Counted from the first letter of the stretch, positions 33,873 through 43,495 are shown. The stretch is DNA of 64,000 nucleotides from Kytococcus schroeteri (GCF_002847825.1 NZ_PKIZ01000006.1:1-64000), one strand, 5' to 3'. The notes: generated by a model not told the origin, from the letters alone. Numbers and translations: made by a program.

Positions 33873-36683
33873 TCAGCGGAAGCGCGCCGCGGCGTCGTAC
33901 GGTCCGCGGGCGCCGGGTCGGCCGACCGTCAGGTACAGCCCGTCCGCGCGCTCCATGGCCTCCCGGGCGCCGGCCTCGTCGCCGGCCTCGGCGCGCAGCT
34001 CGCCGAGGATGCGCAGGGCGTGCGCCAGGCAGCCGGAGTCCTCGATCTGGTCGAACAACGCCACGCTGCGCTCCGCCTCGGACACCGCACGCGGCATCCG
34101 TCCCAGCCGGGCCAGGGTGCGGGCGCGGCCCCGCAGGGCCAGCCCGAGGCGGTGCGGGTCGTCGGCCCGGGTGGCGTCGCTCACCGCGAGGTCGTAGAGC
34201 TCCAGCGCCTCCTCGGGGCGGTCGTCGCCCAGCACCAGACCCGCCCGGGCCGAGCGCGCGGAGGCCCGGATGCGCAGCACCCCGCACCGCCCGGCCTCCC
34301 GGGCGTGGGCGTGCGCCTCGGCCCGGCGGTGCGTCTCGCGGGTGGCGGTGAGCAGGTTGAGGTGGGTCAGCGCGATGCCGCGCTCGTCGCCCGCCGCCTC
34401 GAAGGCGTCCAGCGCCTCCAGCAGGCGCTCCTCGGCCTGCTCGTAGCGCTGCCGGTACAGGTCGAACTGCGCCAGGCCCCGCTGCAGGCGGGCGCGGGTG
34501 ACGGCGTCCACGGGCATCCCCAGCAGGTCGGGATCGTCCTCGGGACGGTCGGGGGCGCTGCCGGTGGCCGCCCCGGCGGCCTCCACCGCGGCCAGGGCGG
34601 TTCCTGCGGTGGCGCGCCACTCCTCGTGGAGCCACTCGTAGTCGAAGAAGGTCATGAGGCTGCAGGCCAGCCCCGCCGCCAGCCCGGGCAGGTCGTGCTC
34701 GGCGGCCACCTGCACGGCCGCGGCGGCGGGACGACGCTCGGTGTGCAACCACGCCCGGGCCGTTCCCAGGGCCCGCTGCGTGCCGCGGTCCAGCGGGGTC
34801 GCCGGCTCCGGCGGGGTGATCTCGGGCGCCACCAGGTCGAGGTCGTACAAGGCCGGCGGCAGCGCGTGCCGGGCGCGCTCCACCAGAGTCCACCAGGTGG
34901 CCACGAGGCGACCTGCTGCGGCCCGCACGGCCTCGGCGCCCAGGGCGTCGGCGTGCCCCTGTGCCACGGCCCGGGTAAGGGTGGGGACGCGGTAGCGGGG
35001 CTGTCCCAGGGCGTCCACGCCCTCCTCGAGCAGCAGGTGGGCGTCCACGAGGGCGTCCACCTGGTCGAACCAGTCGTCCCGGCCGGTGAGGGCCCCCACC
35101 ACCCAGCCCGGGAAGGGGTCCTCCCCGGCCAGCGGCAGCAGGGCGAAGGCCTCCCGGGCGGCCGCGCCCAGGCCCTGCACCACGTTCTCCACGCCGGCGC
35201 CCAGGTCGAAGCCGTGCTCGGCCAGCTCCGGCAGCGACTGCCCGGGGGTCAGGAGCCGGTCCAGCAGCACCTCCAGGCTCCACGACGGCCGGGTACGCAG
35301 CCGACCGGCCACGAGGTTGAGGGCCAGCGGGCTGTGGCCGCAGGCGCGGGCCACCGCCGCGGCCGCCGCCTCGTGGCCCTCCGTGCGCTCCGAGCCCAGC
35401 GCCGCGTGCAGCAGCTGCACGGACTCCTCAGGGTCCAGCGGCGGGACCGGCAGGCAGGTCACCCCGGGCGACGGCGGCACCGGGTGGGTCGTGGTGGCCA
35501 GCACGGTCACCGGCCCCACGGGCAGCACCCGGTGCAGCTGGTCGGCGTCGATCAGGTCGTCCAGCACCACCAGCACACGTCGCGTCGAGAGCTCCTCGGC
35601 CAGGGCGCGACGTCGCTGCTCGTGCTCCGCCATCCCCGACCGGGTCGGCACGCCCAGCTGGGAGAGCAACTCCTCCACGACCTGCTCGGTCGAGAGGGTC
35701 TGCCCCGGGCCGTGCACCGGGACGTGCAGCACCCCATCGGGGAAGTGGGGGGCCACCTCGTGCGCCACCTGCAGCGCCAGTGCGGTCTTGCCGATGCCGG
35801 CCGGGCCGTGCACGACCACCACGCGCCGCACCATCGGCCCCAGCAGGGCGGCCGAGACCTGCTGCTGCAGCTCCTCCCGCCCCACGAAGCCCACCGGCGC
35901 CGGGGGCAGGTGCCCGGCCGCCACCGGGCGGGTGGGCGGTTGCGCGGGCTGCTCCTCGCCGCGCAGCACCGCGGTGTGCAGCGCACGCAGCGGTTCGGAG
36001 GGTTCCACGCCCAGCGTCCTGCGCAGGAAGGTCCGCGCCCGGCCGTAGGTGTCCACGGCCTCGGAGCTCTTGCCCGCCGTCACCTGCGCGCGCATCAGGG
36101 CCGCCCACGCGCTCTCCCGCAGGGGGTGCAGCTCCACCACCTGCTGCAGCTCGGCCACTGCCTGGGCGGGGTCGGTGCGGGCGGTGAGCAGCCAGTGCTC
36201 CTCGCACAGGTCCAGGTGGGCGCTGCGCAGGCGGGCGGCCAGGGCGCTCGCCCGGTTGCCGGGCACGGCATCGGGGAAGGGGTCGTCGCGCCACAGGTCC
36301 ATGGCCGTGGAGAACTGGGCGTGGGCCTCCTCGGGGCGCTGGGCGGCCAAGGCCTCCCGGCCCAGGCGGACGGCCTCGCGGTAGCGGTGCAGGTCCAGGC
36401 CCACCTCGTCGGCCAGGCGGTAGCCGCGCGCCACCGTGAGCACCACCTTGCCCTCGCTCTCGGGCACGGCCCGGCGGATGCGGCCGATGCACCCCTGCAC
36501 CTGGTTGGCCGCGGTGCGCGGGGGACCGTCTGGCCAGAGCGCCTCGATGATCTCGGTGGCGGAGACGTTGCGGGGCGCGGCGGCGGCCAGCAGCTCGAGG
36601 ATGCGTCGCTCACGCAGGGCGAGGTCCAGCGGCCGGCCGTCGGCGGTGAAGGCCTCGAGGGGGCCGAGGACCGAGAGCTGCAC
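33873..36683 (-). CDS. SARP/AfsR-like regulator with NB-ARC and TPR domains, paralogue 1
   Basis: 936 residues from GTG 36683 with GGAGGGAA upstream. The winged-helix (about 1-95) begins VQLSVLGPLEAF and includes LRERRILELLAAAAPRNVSA. The BTAD helical domain (about 105-255) has ALMRAQVTAGKSSEAVDTYG. The NB-ARC ATPase (about 290-520) has Walker A GPAGIGKTALALQ, VLVVLDDL and ACGHSPLALNLVAGRL. Tetratricopeptide-like helices fill about 640-936. The layout is that of AfsR-type activators, which use ATP and are often controlled by Ser/Thr kinases. It shares the whole architecture with the regulator at 40582-43341. The lipoprotein and zinc-ribbon genes lie between them. Confidence 0.88.
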   Translation of the reverse strand: MQLSVLGPLEAFTADGRPLDLALRERRILELLAAAAPRNVSATEIIEALWPDGPPRTAANQVQGCIGRIRRAVPESEGKVVLTVARGYRLADEVGLDLHRYREAVRLGREALAAQRPEEAHAQFSTAMDLWRDDPFPDAVPGNRASALAARLRSAHLDLCEEHWLLTARTDPAQAVAELQQVVELHPLRESAWAALMRAQVTAGKSSEAVDTYGRARTFLRRTLGVEPSEPLRALHTAVLRGEEQPAQPPTRPVAAGHLPPAPVGFVGREELQQQVSAALLGPMVRRVVVVHGPAGIGKTALALQVAHEVAPHFPDGVLHVPVHGPGQTLSTEQVVEELLSQLGVPTRSGMAEHEQRRRALAEELSTRRVLVVLDDLIDADQLHRVLPVGPVTVLATTTHPVPPSPGVTCLPVPPLDPEESVQLLHAALGSERTEGHEAAAAAVARACGHSPLALNLVAGRLRTRPSWSLEVLLDRLLTPGQSLPELAEHGFDLGAGVENVVQGLGAAAREAFALLPLAGEDPFPGWVVGALTGRDDWFDQVDALVDAHLLLEEGVDALGQPRYRVPTLTRAVAQGHADALGAEAVRAAAGRLVATWWTLVERARHALPPALYDLDLVAPEITPPEPATPLDRGTQRALGTARAWLHTERRPAAAAVQVAAEHDLPGLAAGLACSLMTFFDYEWLHEEWRATAGTALAAVEAAGAATGSAPDRPEDDPDLLGMPVDAVTRARLQRGLAQFDLYRQRYEQAEERLLEALDAFEAAGDERGIALTHLNLLTATRETHRRAEAHAHAREAGRCGVLRIRASARSARAGLVLGDDRPEEALELYDLAVSDATRADDPHRLGLALRGRARTLARLGRMPRAVSEAERSVALFDQIEDSGCLAHALRILGELRAEAGDEAGAREAMERADGLYLTVGRPGARGPYDAAARFR

Positions 36684-36840
36684 GTTCCCTCCGTGGTGTC
36701 TGCCGGCAGCGCGCCGGGTGGACGCCCATCGTCGCCCACGCGGCGGGCGGACGGTACCCACCGTTTCTGTCAGGTGCATCACGGTGTCTCCCGCCGGTTC
36801 CCCGGTCGGTCGCGGGCGCGGAACGACGCGGCACACGAAC

Positions 36841-36876
36841 GGGGTGGCCCGGGCCGCGTGCGGTCCGGGCCACCCC
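36841..36876 (-). terminator. Hairpin terminator after the zinc-ribbon gene
   Basis: GGGGTGGCCCGG (36841-36852) pairs perfectly with CCGGGCCACCCC (36865-36876). It lies 22 bp past the stop of the leftward zinc-ribbon membrane gene and before the first SARP gene, so the latter probably has its own promoter in 36684-36840. Confidence 0.65.
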
Positions 36877-36897
36877 GGGTGGTCGAGCGTCATCGGC

Positions 36898-39555
36898 TCA
36901 CTGCCAGGTGACGCTCACCTCGTCGCCCTGCACGAGCACCTCACCGTTCAGGTCGAACTCGACCTCGTCGGTCTTCTTCTCCCAGGTGGGGGGCTCGTCG
37001 AAGATCGCCGTGTCCTCCTCGTAGGAGTAGGTGGCCCGGCCCGAGGAGTCGGTGGTGAGCCTCAGCCCGCCCTGTCCCCAGTCGTCGCCGGCCTCGAGGT
37101 GCATCTGCGGCTGCTGGTCGATCTTCCACGACCCGTTGCGCACGTCCTCGCTGGTGTACGTGGAGAACGGGCACCCCTGGGGCTCGGCGTCGGTGCTCTT
37201 GGCGCACTCCTCGAGGTGGGCCTTCGCCTGCTTGAGCGCCTCCTCCTCCAGGGCCGGGGTGGGCTCGTAGGTGAGCTGCCCGTCGTCCTGGCCGGCGGAC
37301 GACTCCTGGCCCGCCGGGCCCCAGGTGCGGACCGCCTCGCCGGAGGACTGCTGGTAGGTGCTGTTGGGCAGGGAGAAGCGGTAGGTGCCCGGCAGCACGG
37401 CGAAGCCGCTCTCCGCGCGGGCGTTCGTGGGCACCTCGCGGCCGTTGACGACCACCTTCTCCGTGCCCTCGGGGACGTAGGCGTCCACGTGACCGGTCAG
37501 GGGGGAGGCGTCCGCGATCTTCCACTTGTCGAAGAACACGAAGGACGAGCCATCGCGCTCCACCGCCACGTCCACGGACTCGGTGACGCCGTTCTGCGTG
37601 TACTTCACCGGCACCACGGCGCGGTCGTCCTCCTTCTTGACCTCACCGATCTCGAAGCCGGTGGGCCGGTTCTCCACCTCGGCGTACACCTCGTCGACCA
37701 TGAGCAGGCGCTGGTCGGTGGGGATGTTGGGGTCGGCCAGGCGCATGGCGTCGCTGCCGCGCCCGTCCACGACGGCCTCCATGTACTGCTCCACCTGCTT
37801 CTCCGGGGCGAAGAAGGCGGAGTTGACCGCCTTGCTCAGCAGCGACAGGACCAGCAGGGCCAGCACGACACCGCCGAGCACCATCGCGCCGAGAGTGAGG
37901 CGGCGCTTCGTCGCCGGGTCCATGGGGGTGCCGGCCCCGGCGCCCGCACCCAGCGGTGCGGTGGACGTCGTGGTGTCCGTGGACCCCGGTGCGGTCTCGC
38001 CGTGCCACGCCGTGGCGCCGCTGTCTCCGGCGGTGGGGGTAGGGATGGCCTGGGTGGCGTCGTCCGCCACGGCGGGTGCACCGGGGGCGGGTGCAGCAAG
38101 CGTGGCGGCCGGGGTGGGGTCGTCGACGGTGGTGGAGTCCGCGGCTGCGGCCTGCCAGCGCCCCATCAGGGACGCGGGAACGTACTGCACCAGGTGGGGT
38201 GCCACGAAGCGCGACACGAGCTCCACCGCCAGACCCGCCAACGGAGCGGTGAGCAGGATCGTGGTGGTCGGCGCGATGCGCCCTGCCTCGCTCATGCCCA
38301 TGAAGGACATGCCCGCGTTCACCTGGGTGAGCAGCAGCATCAGCAGCGCGCCACCGGCGAAGACGGCCGGCAGGGCCAGCCACCCGGCCGGGGAGTTGAG
38401 CGTGGTGTGGCGACGGTCGCGGACCACCCACCACCGCACGCCGGCCACGACGAGGGCCACCAGCAGCAGGAGGATCCACAGGGTGCGCACCAGGCCCGAG
38501 GCCTCGGACCAGAGGCCGGCGGTCTCGTTGCCGGCCGTGACGCTGCCGAAGTGCACCACCTGGTAGCCCCACAGCAGTACCTGGGGCCACACCGGGAAGG
38601 CGATGAGCGCCCACCCCAGGCCGTTGTCCTTGAGGACCGCGACCAGCAGCCCGAGCAGCAGGCCCACGGACACCACGGCCACGTGGACGCCGTACGTGCT
38701 GAGGGCACCGGCCCACGCCCCGCGCGGACGTACCTCGTGGCTCCGGTGGGCCAGCGAGCCCAGCACCCACCCGGCGCCGGTGAGCACGAACGCCCCGAGG
38801 AACGCGGTGAAGGACCCGGCGTGCAGGGTGAACTCACCGAGCCAGGTGTCCTCGGTGCGCAGGCCGAACAGGGCGGCCAGCGCCCAGGTCAGCGCACCGG
38901 CCACCAGGCCGGCGAGGGCCGCCTGCGTCCAGGTCTGTCCCATCGACTGGCCGGCGCGGCGCGTCCGACGGGCCCAGAAGGCGGCGCCCAGGACGAGGCC
39001 CGGGGCCACGGTGAACAGCGGCAGCCACACGTGGCCGAGGGAGTCCTCGCCGTTGGCGAGGCTCAGGGTGCCGAAGGACCCCAGGCTGACCATCTGGAAG
39101 GGCAGCGAGAGCAGGATGTCGCCGAGGTTCACGTCGGCGCCGCTGAGGTCGCTGGAGCCCGAGGGGCCGTCGTCGCCCTGGATGACCGACCCGATGAACA
39201 TCACGAGCATGGTCACCACGGAGGCGGCCAGGGCCGCGCCGTACGCGACCAGGCCACCCAGGGCGGCCGGCTTGAGGGTGTCAGCGTCCAGGTCGAGCGA
39301 CCCGGTGCCGGTGCGGGCGGCGGCGAGCGGAGCCGTGGTGGGGGCCGACGGCGCGGGGGCGTCCGCCACCCCCTCGACGGTGGGGCCGGCCTCGCGGGGC
39401 GACCCGGCGGTGTGCGACGCCGTCGGCTCACCCGTGGGCGAGGTGTTTTCCTCCGCGGCCGGCGGGGTGGCCGGCTCGGGGCGGGCTGCGCCGCACTGGG
39501 CGCAGAAGTGTGATGCGGGAGCGAGCTCGCTCCCGCACTGCTGGCAGGTGGTCAT
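36898..39555 (-). CDS. Zinc-ribbon multi-span membrane protein with TcaA-like extracellular part
   Basis: 885 residues from ATG 39555. An N-terminal zinc ribbon CQQCGSELAPASHFCAQCG (about 4-22) is followed by a low-complexity linker and about ten hydrophobic spans between roughly 95 and 490. A second linker rich in Thr/Ala/Pro comes next, then one more span (about 565-590, LGAMVLGGVVLALLVLSLLS). After it come NTF2/TcaA-like extracytoplasmic domains, starting EKQVEQYMEAVVDGRGSDAM and including GYVPEGT-like and VLPGTYRFSLPNS segments. Zinc ribbon, span and NTF2-like parts together recall TcaA/YvbJ proteins linked to cell-wall stress. The ten-span insert is unusual. It lies 56 bp after the lipoprotein gene. 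Confidence 0.6.
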   Translation of the reverse strand: MTTCQQCGSELAPASHFCAQCGAARPEPATPPAAEENTSPTGEPTASHTAGSPREAGPTVEGVADAPAPSAPTTAPLAAARTGTGSLDLDADTLKPAALGGLVAYGAALAASVVTMLVMFIGSVIQGDDGPSGSSDLSGADVNLGDILLSLPFQMVSLGSFGTLSLANGEDSLGHVWLPLFTVAPGLVLGAAFWARRTRRAGQSMGQTWTQAALAGLVAGALTWALAALFGLRTEDTWLGEFTLHAGSFTAFLGAFVLTGAGWVLGSLAHRSHEVRPRGAWAGALSTYGVHVAVVSVGLLLGLLVAVLKDNGLGWALIAFPVWPQVLLWGYQVVHFGSVTAGNETAGLWSEASGLVRTLWILLLLVALVVAGVRWWVVRDRRHTTLNSPAGWLALPAVFAGGALLMLLLTQVNAGMSFMGMSEAGRIAPTTTILLTAPLAGLAVELVSRFVAPHLVQYVPASLMGRWQAAAADSTTVDDPTPAATLAAPAPGAPAVADDATQAIPTPTAGDSGATAWHGETAPGSTDTTTSTAPLGAGAGAGTPMDPATKRRLTLGAMVLGGVVLALLVLSLLSKAVNSAFFAPEKQVEQYMEAVVDGRGSDAMRLADPNIPTDQRLLMVDEVYAEVENRPTGFEIGEVKKEDDRAVVPVKYTQNGVTESVDVAVERDGSSFVFFDKWKIADASPLTGHVDAYVPEGTEKVVVNGREVPTNARAESGFAVLPGTYRFSLPNSTYQQSSGEAVRTWGPAGQESSAGQDDGQLTYEPTPALEEEALKQAKAHLEECAKSTDAEPQGCPFSTYTSEDVRNGSWKIDQQPQMHLEAGDDWGQGGLRLTTDSSGRATYSYEEDTAIFDEPPTWEKKTDEVEFDLNGEVLVQGDEVSVTWQ

Positions 39556-39611
39556 GCGTGTCCTCTCGGGATGGGGGGAAGTGCGTGGCTCGTGGGTGGT
39601 GGCCCGGGGCG

Positions 39612-40424
39612 TCACCAGAGGTCGTAGTCCTTCTTGGCCAGGCGGAACCCGTGGCCGGACGCCTTGCGGGTGCACTCGACACCCGTGTCCTTGCTGTGGC
39701 AGGTGGTGCCCTTGAAGGTGAGGCTGTCGCCCCAGGACAGGATGCTGTAGACCTCGCCCTTGATGACCTTGGTCTTGCCGACGGGCAGGACGTCCACCCA
39801 CTCGCCACCGTCGTTGGTGCGACCGTGCCCGAGGGCGTGGCCGCCGCAGTTCCACGTGGGGCGGTCGTTCCCGGACACGGAGAGCTCGCCGACGCAGTCC
39901 GGCTCCTGGGCCGCGCTGTACTCGGTGACGTCGATCTCGCAGCTCACGCCCTCGGCCGTGATGTCGCAACCGACGTTCTCCGACTCCATGAGGAACGAGA
40001 CGCGCTCGTACCCGGCCAGCGGGTCCTCCGCAGTGGGGCTGCTCGGGGCGGGGGACTTCGGCGCGCTCGAGGACGTCGGGGAGGACGAGGTGGCCGAGCT
40101 GGCCGGGGCCGAGGAGGGGGAGGCGCCCTGGTCACCGGCGGGTCCGGAGTCCGTGGGGGAGGCCGTGACCGACCCCGGGGACGTGGCGGCTGGCTCGTCG
40201 GTGGGGCTCTCCTGGGCCGAGGTGGTGGGCGCGCTGGACGCCGGGGCCCCGTCGTCCTCCGAGGCCGGGGCCTCCGGGGTGGTCTCGGACGGGCTCTTGG
40301 CCGGGGCGGTCTCCACCTTGGGAGGTGCATCCGGCAGGTCACCGGCCTGCTCGTCGCCGCCCGAGCAGGCGGCGAGGGTGGTGAGCGCCAGGGCGAGGGT
40401 CAGGTGGCGGGCAGCAGTGCGCAC
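39612..40424 (-). CDS. Lipoprotein with Ser/Thr/Pro stalk
   Basis: 270 residues from GTG 40424, AGGAG six bases upstream. The signal RHLTLALALTTLAACSGG has a lipobox L-A-A-C at about 17-20. A long Ser/Thr/Pro/Glu stalk runs to about 130. The globular end has SFLMESENVGCDITAEGVSC, EIDVTEYS, DCVGELSVSG, WNCGGHALGH and CTRKASGHGFRLAKKDYDLW. That cysteine-rich pattern resembles the C-terminal sensor domains of some actinobacterial proteins, with at least five cysteines likely forming disulfides. It heads the two-gene operon with the zinc-ribbon protein and has SARP-like repeats about 100 bp upstream. Confidence 0.75.
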   Translation of the reverse strand: MRTAARHLTLALALTTLAACSGGDEQAGDLPDAPPKVETAPAKSPSETTPEAPASEDDGAPASSAPTTSAQESPTDEPAATSPGSVTASPTDSGPAGDQGASPSSAPASSATSSSPTSSSAPKSPAPSSPTAEDPLAGYERVSFLMESENVGCDITAEGVSCEIDVTEYSAAQEPDCVGELSVSGNDRPTWNCGGHALGHGRTNDGGEWVDVLPVGKTKVIKGEVYSILSWGDSLTFKGTTCHSKDTGVECTRKASGHGFRLAKKDYDLW

Positions 40425-40521
40425 GAGAACTCCTGGGGTGAGGGGATGGTCCCGCGCATGATGACAGTCGCATGGCACCGCTCATGGCGGAATGGCGGGG
40501 ATTTCCGGGCGCTGCGGGTGC

Positions 40522-40550
40522 GTGACAGGTGAATGACAGCGAAGGGACAG
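40522..40550 (-). promoter_or_regulatory. SARP-like heptamer direct repeat upstream of the lipoprotein operon
   Basis: On the minus strand the sequence is CTGTCCC-N4-CTGTCAT-N4-CTGTCAC, three heptamers spaced exactly 11 bp (plus strand GTGACAG 40522, ATGACAG 40533, GGGACAG 40544). Heptamers with 4-bp spacers are the standard SARP target design. Another single ATGACAG is at 40461. The start codon of the lipoprotein is 98 bp downstream. No convincing -10 was found. Confidence 0.55.
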
Positions 40551-40581
40551 GACGAGGGGTCCGTGCGGGCCCAGAGGCGCC

Positions 40582-43341
40582 TCAGCGGTACCCGGCCGCC
40601 ACGTCGAACGGGCCCCGCGTCCCGGGCCGGCCGACGGCCAGGTACAGCGCATCGGCGCGGCGGTGCGCGGCATCCGCCCCGGCGGTGTTCCCGGTCTCAC
40701 CCCGCAGCCGGGCCAGCACCCGCAGGGCGTGGGCGAGGCAGCCCTCGTCCCCCAGCCGGTCGAACAGCCCGGCGCTTCGCTCCGCCTCGGCCAGCGCGGC
40801 CGGGGTGCGCCCCAGCGCGTGCAGCACCGTGCTGCGCCCCCGCAGCGCCTGGGCCAGCCGGTGGTCGTCGCCCACCTCGGTGGCATCGGCCACGGAGCGG
40901 TCGTACAGCGTGAGGGCCTCCTCGTGCTGGCCGGCCCGGTGCAGCAGCCCGCCCCACACCGAGAGCGCCACCGCCCGCACGTGCAGCGAGCTGGCGCCGG
41001 CGGCCTGCTGCACGTGCTCCAGCGCCTCCTGCGGGTGGTGCGTCTCGCGCAGCGCCACGGCCAGGGCCAGGTGCGCCAGGGCGCAGCCGTCCGCCACCCC
41101 CGCCCTCTCGAAGAGGTCCAGTGCCTGACGGGCCCGCTGCTGCGTGGCCTCGTAACGTCCCCGGTAGGCGTGCAGCTGCGCCGAGGTGATGAGCATCCTG
41201 GCCTGCGCCATCTCGAGGCCGGGGCCGTCGCCCTCCTCGAGCGCCTCCAGGCTGCGGTCCACCACCTGCTCCCACTCGTCGTGCATCCAGCGGTAGTCGA
41301 AGAAGGGCTCCAGGGCTGTGGTGAGGCGTGCCGCCAGTTCGGGCCAGCCGTGGTCGGCGGCGCAGTGCACCGCGGCCATGGCGCTGCGGTGCTCGCAGTG
41401 CAACCACTCCCGGCCCGAGCGCAGCGCACGCTGGGCCCCGGCGTCCAGCTCGGTCTCCGGGGCCGGCACGTCCACCGCGGGCAGGGCCACGCCCGGGTGG
41501 TGCAGGGTGAGCGGCACCGCCACCACCGCCGAGTCCACCGCCCACCACCAGGTGCGCGCCAGACGGCCTGCCGCCTCCCGCAGGAGGGCGGGGTCCACGT
41601 CCTCGGCGCGCTCGCGGGAGACCGCCGCGGTGAGCGGCGGGACCACGAAGCGGGGCTGCCCCAGCCCGTCCACCCCCTGGTCGTGGAGCAGGTCGCGCTC
41701 CACCAGCTGGTCCAGGAGGTCGAACCACTCGCACCGGCCCGCCAGTGCGCCGACCGCCCACCCGGGGAAGGACTCCTCGCCCAGCAGGTGCAGCAGCGGC
41801 AGCAGGTCGGCGGCCTCGGGGGGCAGGTCCGCGGCCGCGGCCGCCACGTCCGCTGCCGGGTCCACCCCGCGCACGGACAGCTCCGGCAGGGGCTGGCCCA
41901 CCGTGGTCACCCGGTCCAGCAGCACCTCCAGTCCCCAGCCGGTGTGGGAGCGCATGTGCTGGGTGGCCACCCGCAGCGCCAGCGGGTTGTGGCGGCAGGC
42001 CCGGGCCACGGCGAGGGCCAGCCGCTCCTGGCCGTCCACCCGCTCGGCCCCCAGCAGCCCGCGCAGCAGGTCCAGCGACTCCTCGCGGGTCAGCGGGGGC
42101 ACCCGGCGCACGAGGGCGTCGTCCAGCTCCGGGAGTGGGCGCAGGCTGGTCACCACGGCGTGCACCGGCCCGTCGGGCAGCACCCGGCGCACCTGCCCGG
42201 CATCGCGCAGGTCGTCCAGCACGAGCAGCACGCGGCGGCCGGTCAGGCGCCGGCCCAGCGCGGTGCGCAGTGCTGCTTCGTCCTCGGGGAGCTCCGCCCG
42301 CTCGGCACCGGTCTGGGTGAGCAGCTCGGCGAGCACCCAGCGGGCGCTGCGGGCCTCCTCGGCCTGGCCGCGCGCCGAGACGTACAGCACGCCGTCGCGG
42401 AAGGTGTCCGCGAGCGTGCCGGCCACCCGTACCGCGAGCGACGTGCGGCCGATGCCCCGGGGGCCGTGCAGTGCCACCACCCGGCGTTCCCCGTCGGCCA
42501 CGAGGTGGGCCCGCATCGCGTCCTGCAGCGCGGCGCGGCCCACGAACAGCTCCGCCGTGGGCGGCAGGTTGCTGCAGGTGCCGGCGGGCTCGGCCCAGAG
42601 CGACCCTGCGTCCTCGCCCCGCAGGATGCGGGTGTGGAGGGTCTGCAGGGTCTCCGAGGGCACGGTGCCCAGTGCGTCGCGCAGCGTGGTGCGCAGCCGG
42701 GCGAAGACCCCCAGGGCCTCGGCGGTCTTGCCCGACCGGGCCAGGGCGCACATCAGCTCGCCCCAGGCGCTCTCGCGCAGCGGGCTGAGCGTCACCATCC
42801 GCTCGAGCTCGGCGACGGCGCGCTCCGGCTCGGTGCGGGAGGTGAGCGACCAGCGCAGCTCGCACAGGTCGAGGTGCTCGGCGCGCAGCTGCGCCGAGAG
42901 GCCCGACGCGCGCGTGCCGGCCAGCGAGTCGGGGAAGGGGCGGCTGCGCCAGGTGCCCATGGCGGCGGCCAGGTGGGTGATGGCCTGCTCGGTGAGGCCG
43001 GCCGCAGCGGCTTCGCGCCCCGCCCGGGCCAGCTCGCGGTAGCGGCGGAGGTCCAGGTCCACCGAGGGGGAGAGGCGGTAGCCGCGCGAGGTGGTGTCCA
43101 CCATCGGGACCCCTGCGCCGCCGGCCGCGCGCCGGATGCGGCCGACGCACCCCTGCACCTGGTTGCGGGCCGTCCCCGGGGGGTCCTGCGGCCAGAGGGC
43201 GGCGATGATCTCCTCGGTGGGCACCTGGTGGGGGGCCGCGGCCGCGAGCAGCTCGAGGATGCGCACCTCCCGCAGGGCGAGCGAGACCTCCCGGTCGTCC
43301 TCGCCCACCACCTCGAGGGGGCCGAGCACGGACAGCTGCAT
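40582..43341 (-). CDS. SARP/AfsR-like regulator, paralogue 2, altered P-loop
   Basis: 919 residues from ATG 43341 with GGAGGAAC upstream. The winged helix begins MQLSVLGPLEVV with LREVRILELLAAAAPHQVPT. BTAD has ELMCALARSGKTAEALGVFA. The NB-ARC part has HGPRGIGRTSLAVRVAG, VLLVLDDLRDA and ACRHNPLALRVATQHM. TPR-like helices fill the end. The order and many blocks match paralogue 1. In the Walker A motif the invariant lysine is arginine (G-I-G-R-T), which usually cripples ATP binding. So this copy may act as a constitutive or partner-dependent form. Two heptamers like those at the lipoprotein operon lie about 155 bp upstream, suggesting self-control. Confidence 0.88.
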   Translation of the reverse strand: MQLSVLGPLEVVGEDDREVSLALREVRILELLAAAAPHQVPTEEIIAALWPQDPPGTARNQVQGCVGRIRRAAGGAGVPMVDTTSRGYRLSPSVDLDLRRYRELARAGREAAAAGLTEQAITHLAAAMGTWRSRPFPDSLAGTRASGLSAQLRAEHLDLCELRWSLTSRTEPERAVAELERMVTLSPLRESAWGELMCALARSGKTAEALGVFARLRTTLRDALGTVPSETLQTLHTRILRGEDAGSLWAEPAGTCSNLPPTAELFVGRAALQDAMRAHLVADGERRVVALHGPRGIGRTSLAVRVAGTLADTFRDGVLYVSARGQAEEARSARWVLAELLTQTGAERAELPEDEAALRTALGRRLTGRRVLLVLDDLRDAGQVRRVLPDGPVHAVVTSLRPLPELDDALVRRVPPLTREESLDLLRGLLGAERVDGQERLALAVARACRHNPLALRVATQHMRSHTGWGLEVLLDRVTTVGQPLPELSVRGVDPAADVAAAAADLPPEAADLLPLLHLLGEESFPGWAVGALAGRCEWFDLLDQLVERDLLHDQGVDGLGQPRFVVPPLTAAVSRERAEDVDPALLREAAGRLARTWWWAVDSAVVAVPLTLHHPGVALPAVDVPAPETELDAGAQRALRSGREWLHCEHRSAMAAVHCAADHGWPELAARLTTALEPFFDYRWMHDEWEQVVDRSLEALEEGDGPGLEMAQARMLITSAQLHAYRGRYEATQQRARQALDLFERAGVADGCALAHLALAVALRETHHPQEALEHVQQAAGASSLHVRAVALSVWGGLLHRAGQHEEALTLYDRSVADATEVGDDHRLAQALRGRSTVLHALGRTPAALAEAERSAGLFDRLGDEGCLAHALRVLARLRGETGNTAGADAAHRRADALYLAVGRPGTRGPFDVAAGYR

Positions 43342-43495
43342 GCCGGGTTCCTCCATCGGTCGGTCGTCGGGTGGTGGGCGGGTGGGGTCCGTCACGGCCG
43401 GTCGGGGGCCGGGCGGGGCCTGCATCAGGGATGCTGGCAGAGATTGCTCCACAATCCGCGGCAGGGCCATGCGACGGTGGGTGGATCAGCGGGGT

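Noticed and set aside
36767-36773. Single CTGTCAG upstream of the first SARP gene
   Set aside because: It is a lone heptamer in the opposite orientation with no partner 11 bp away.
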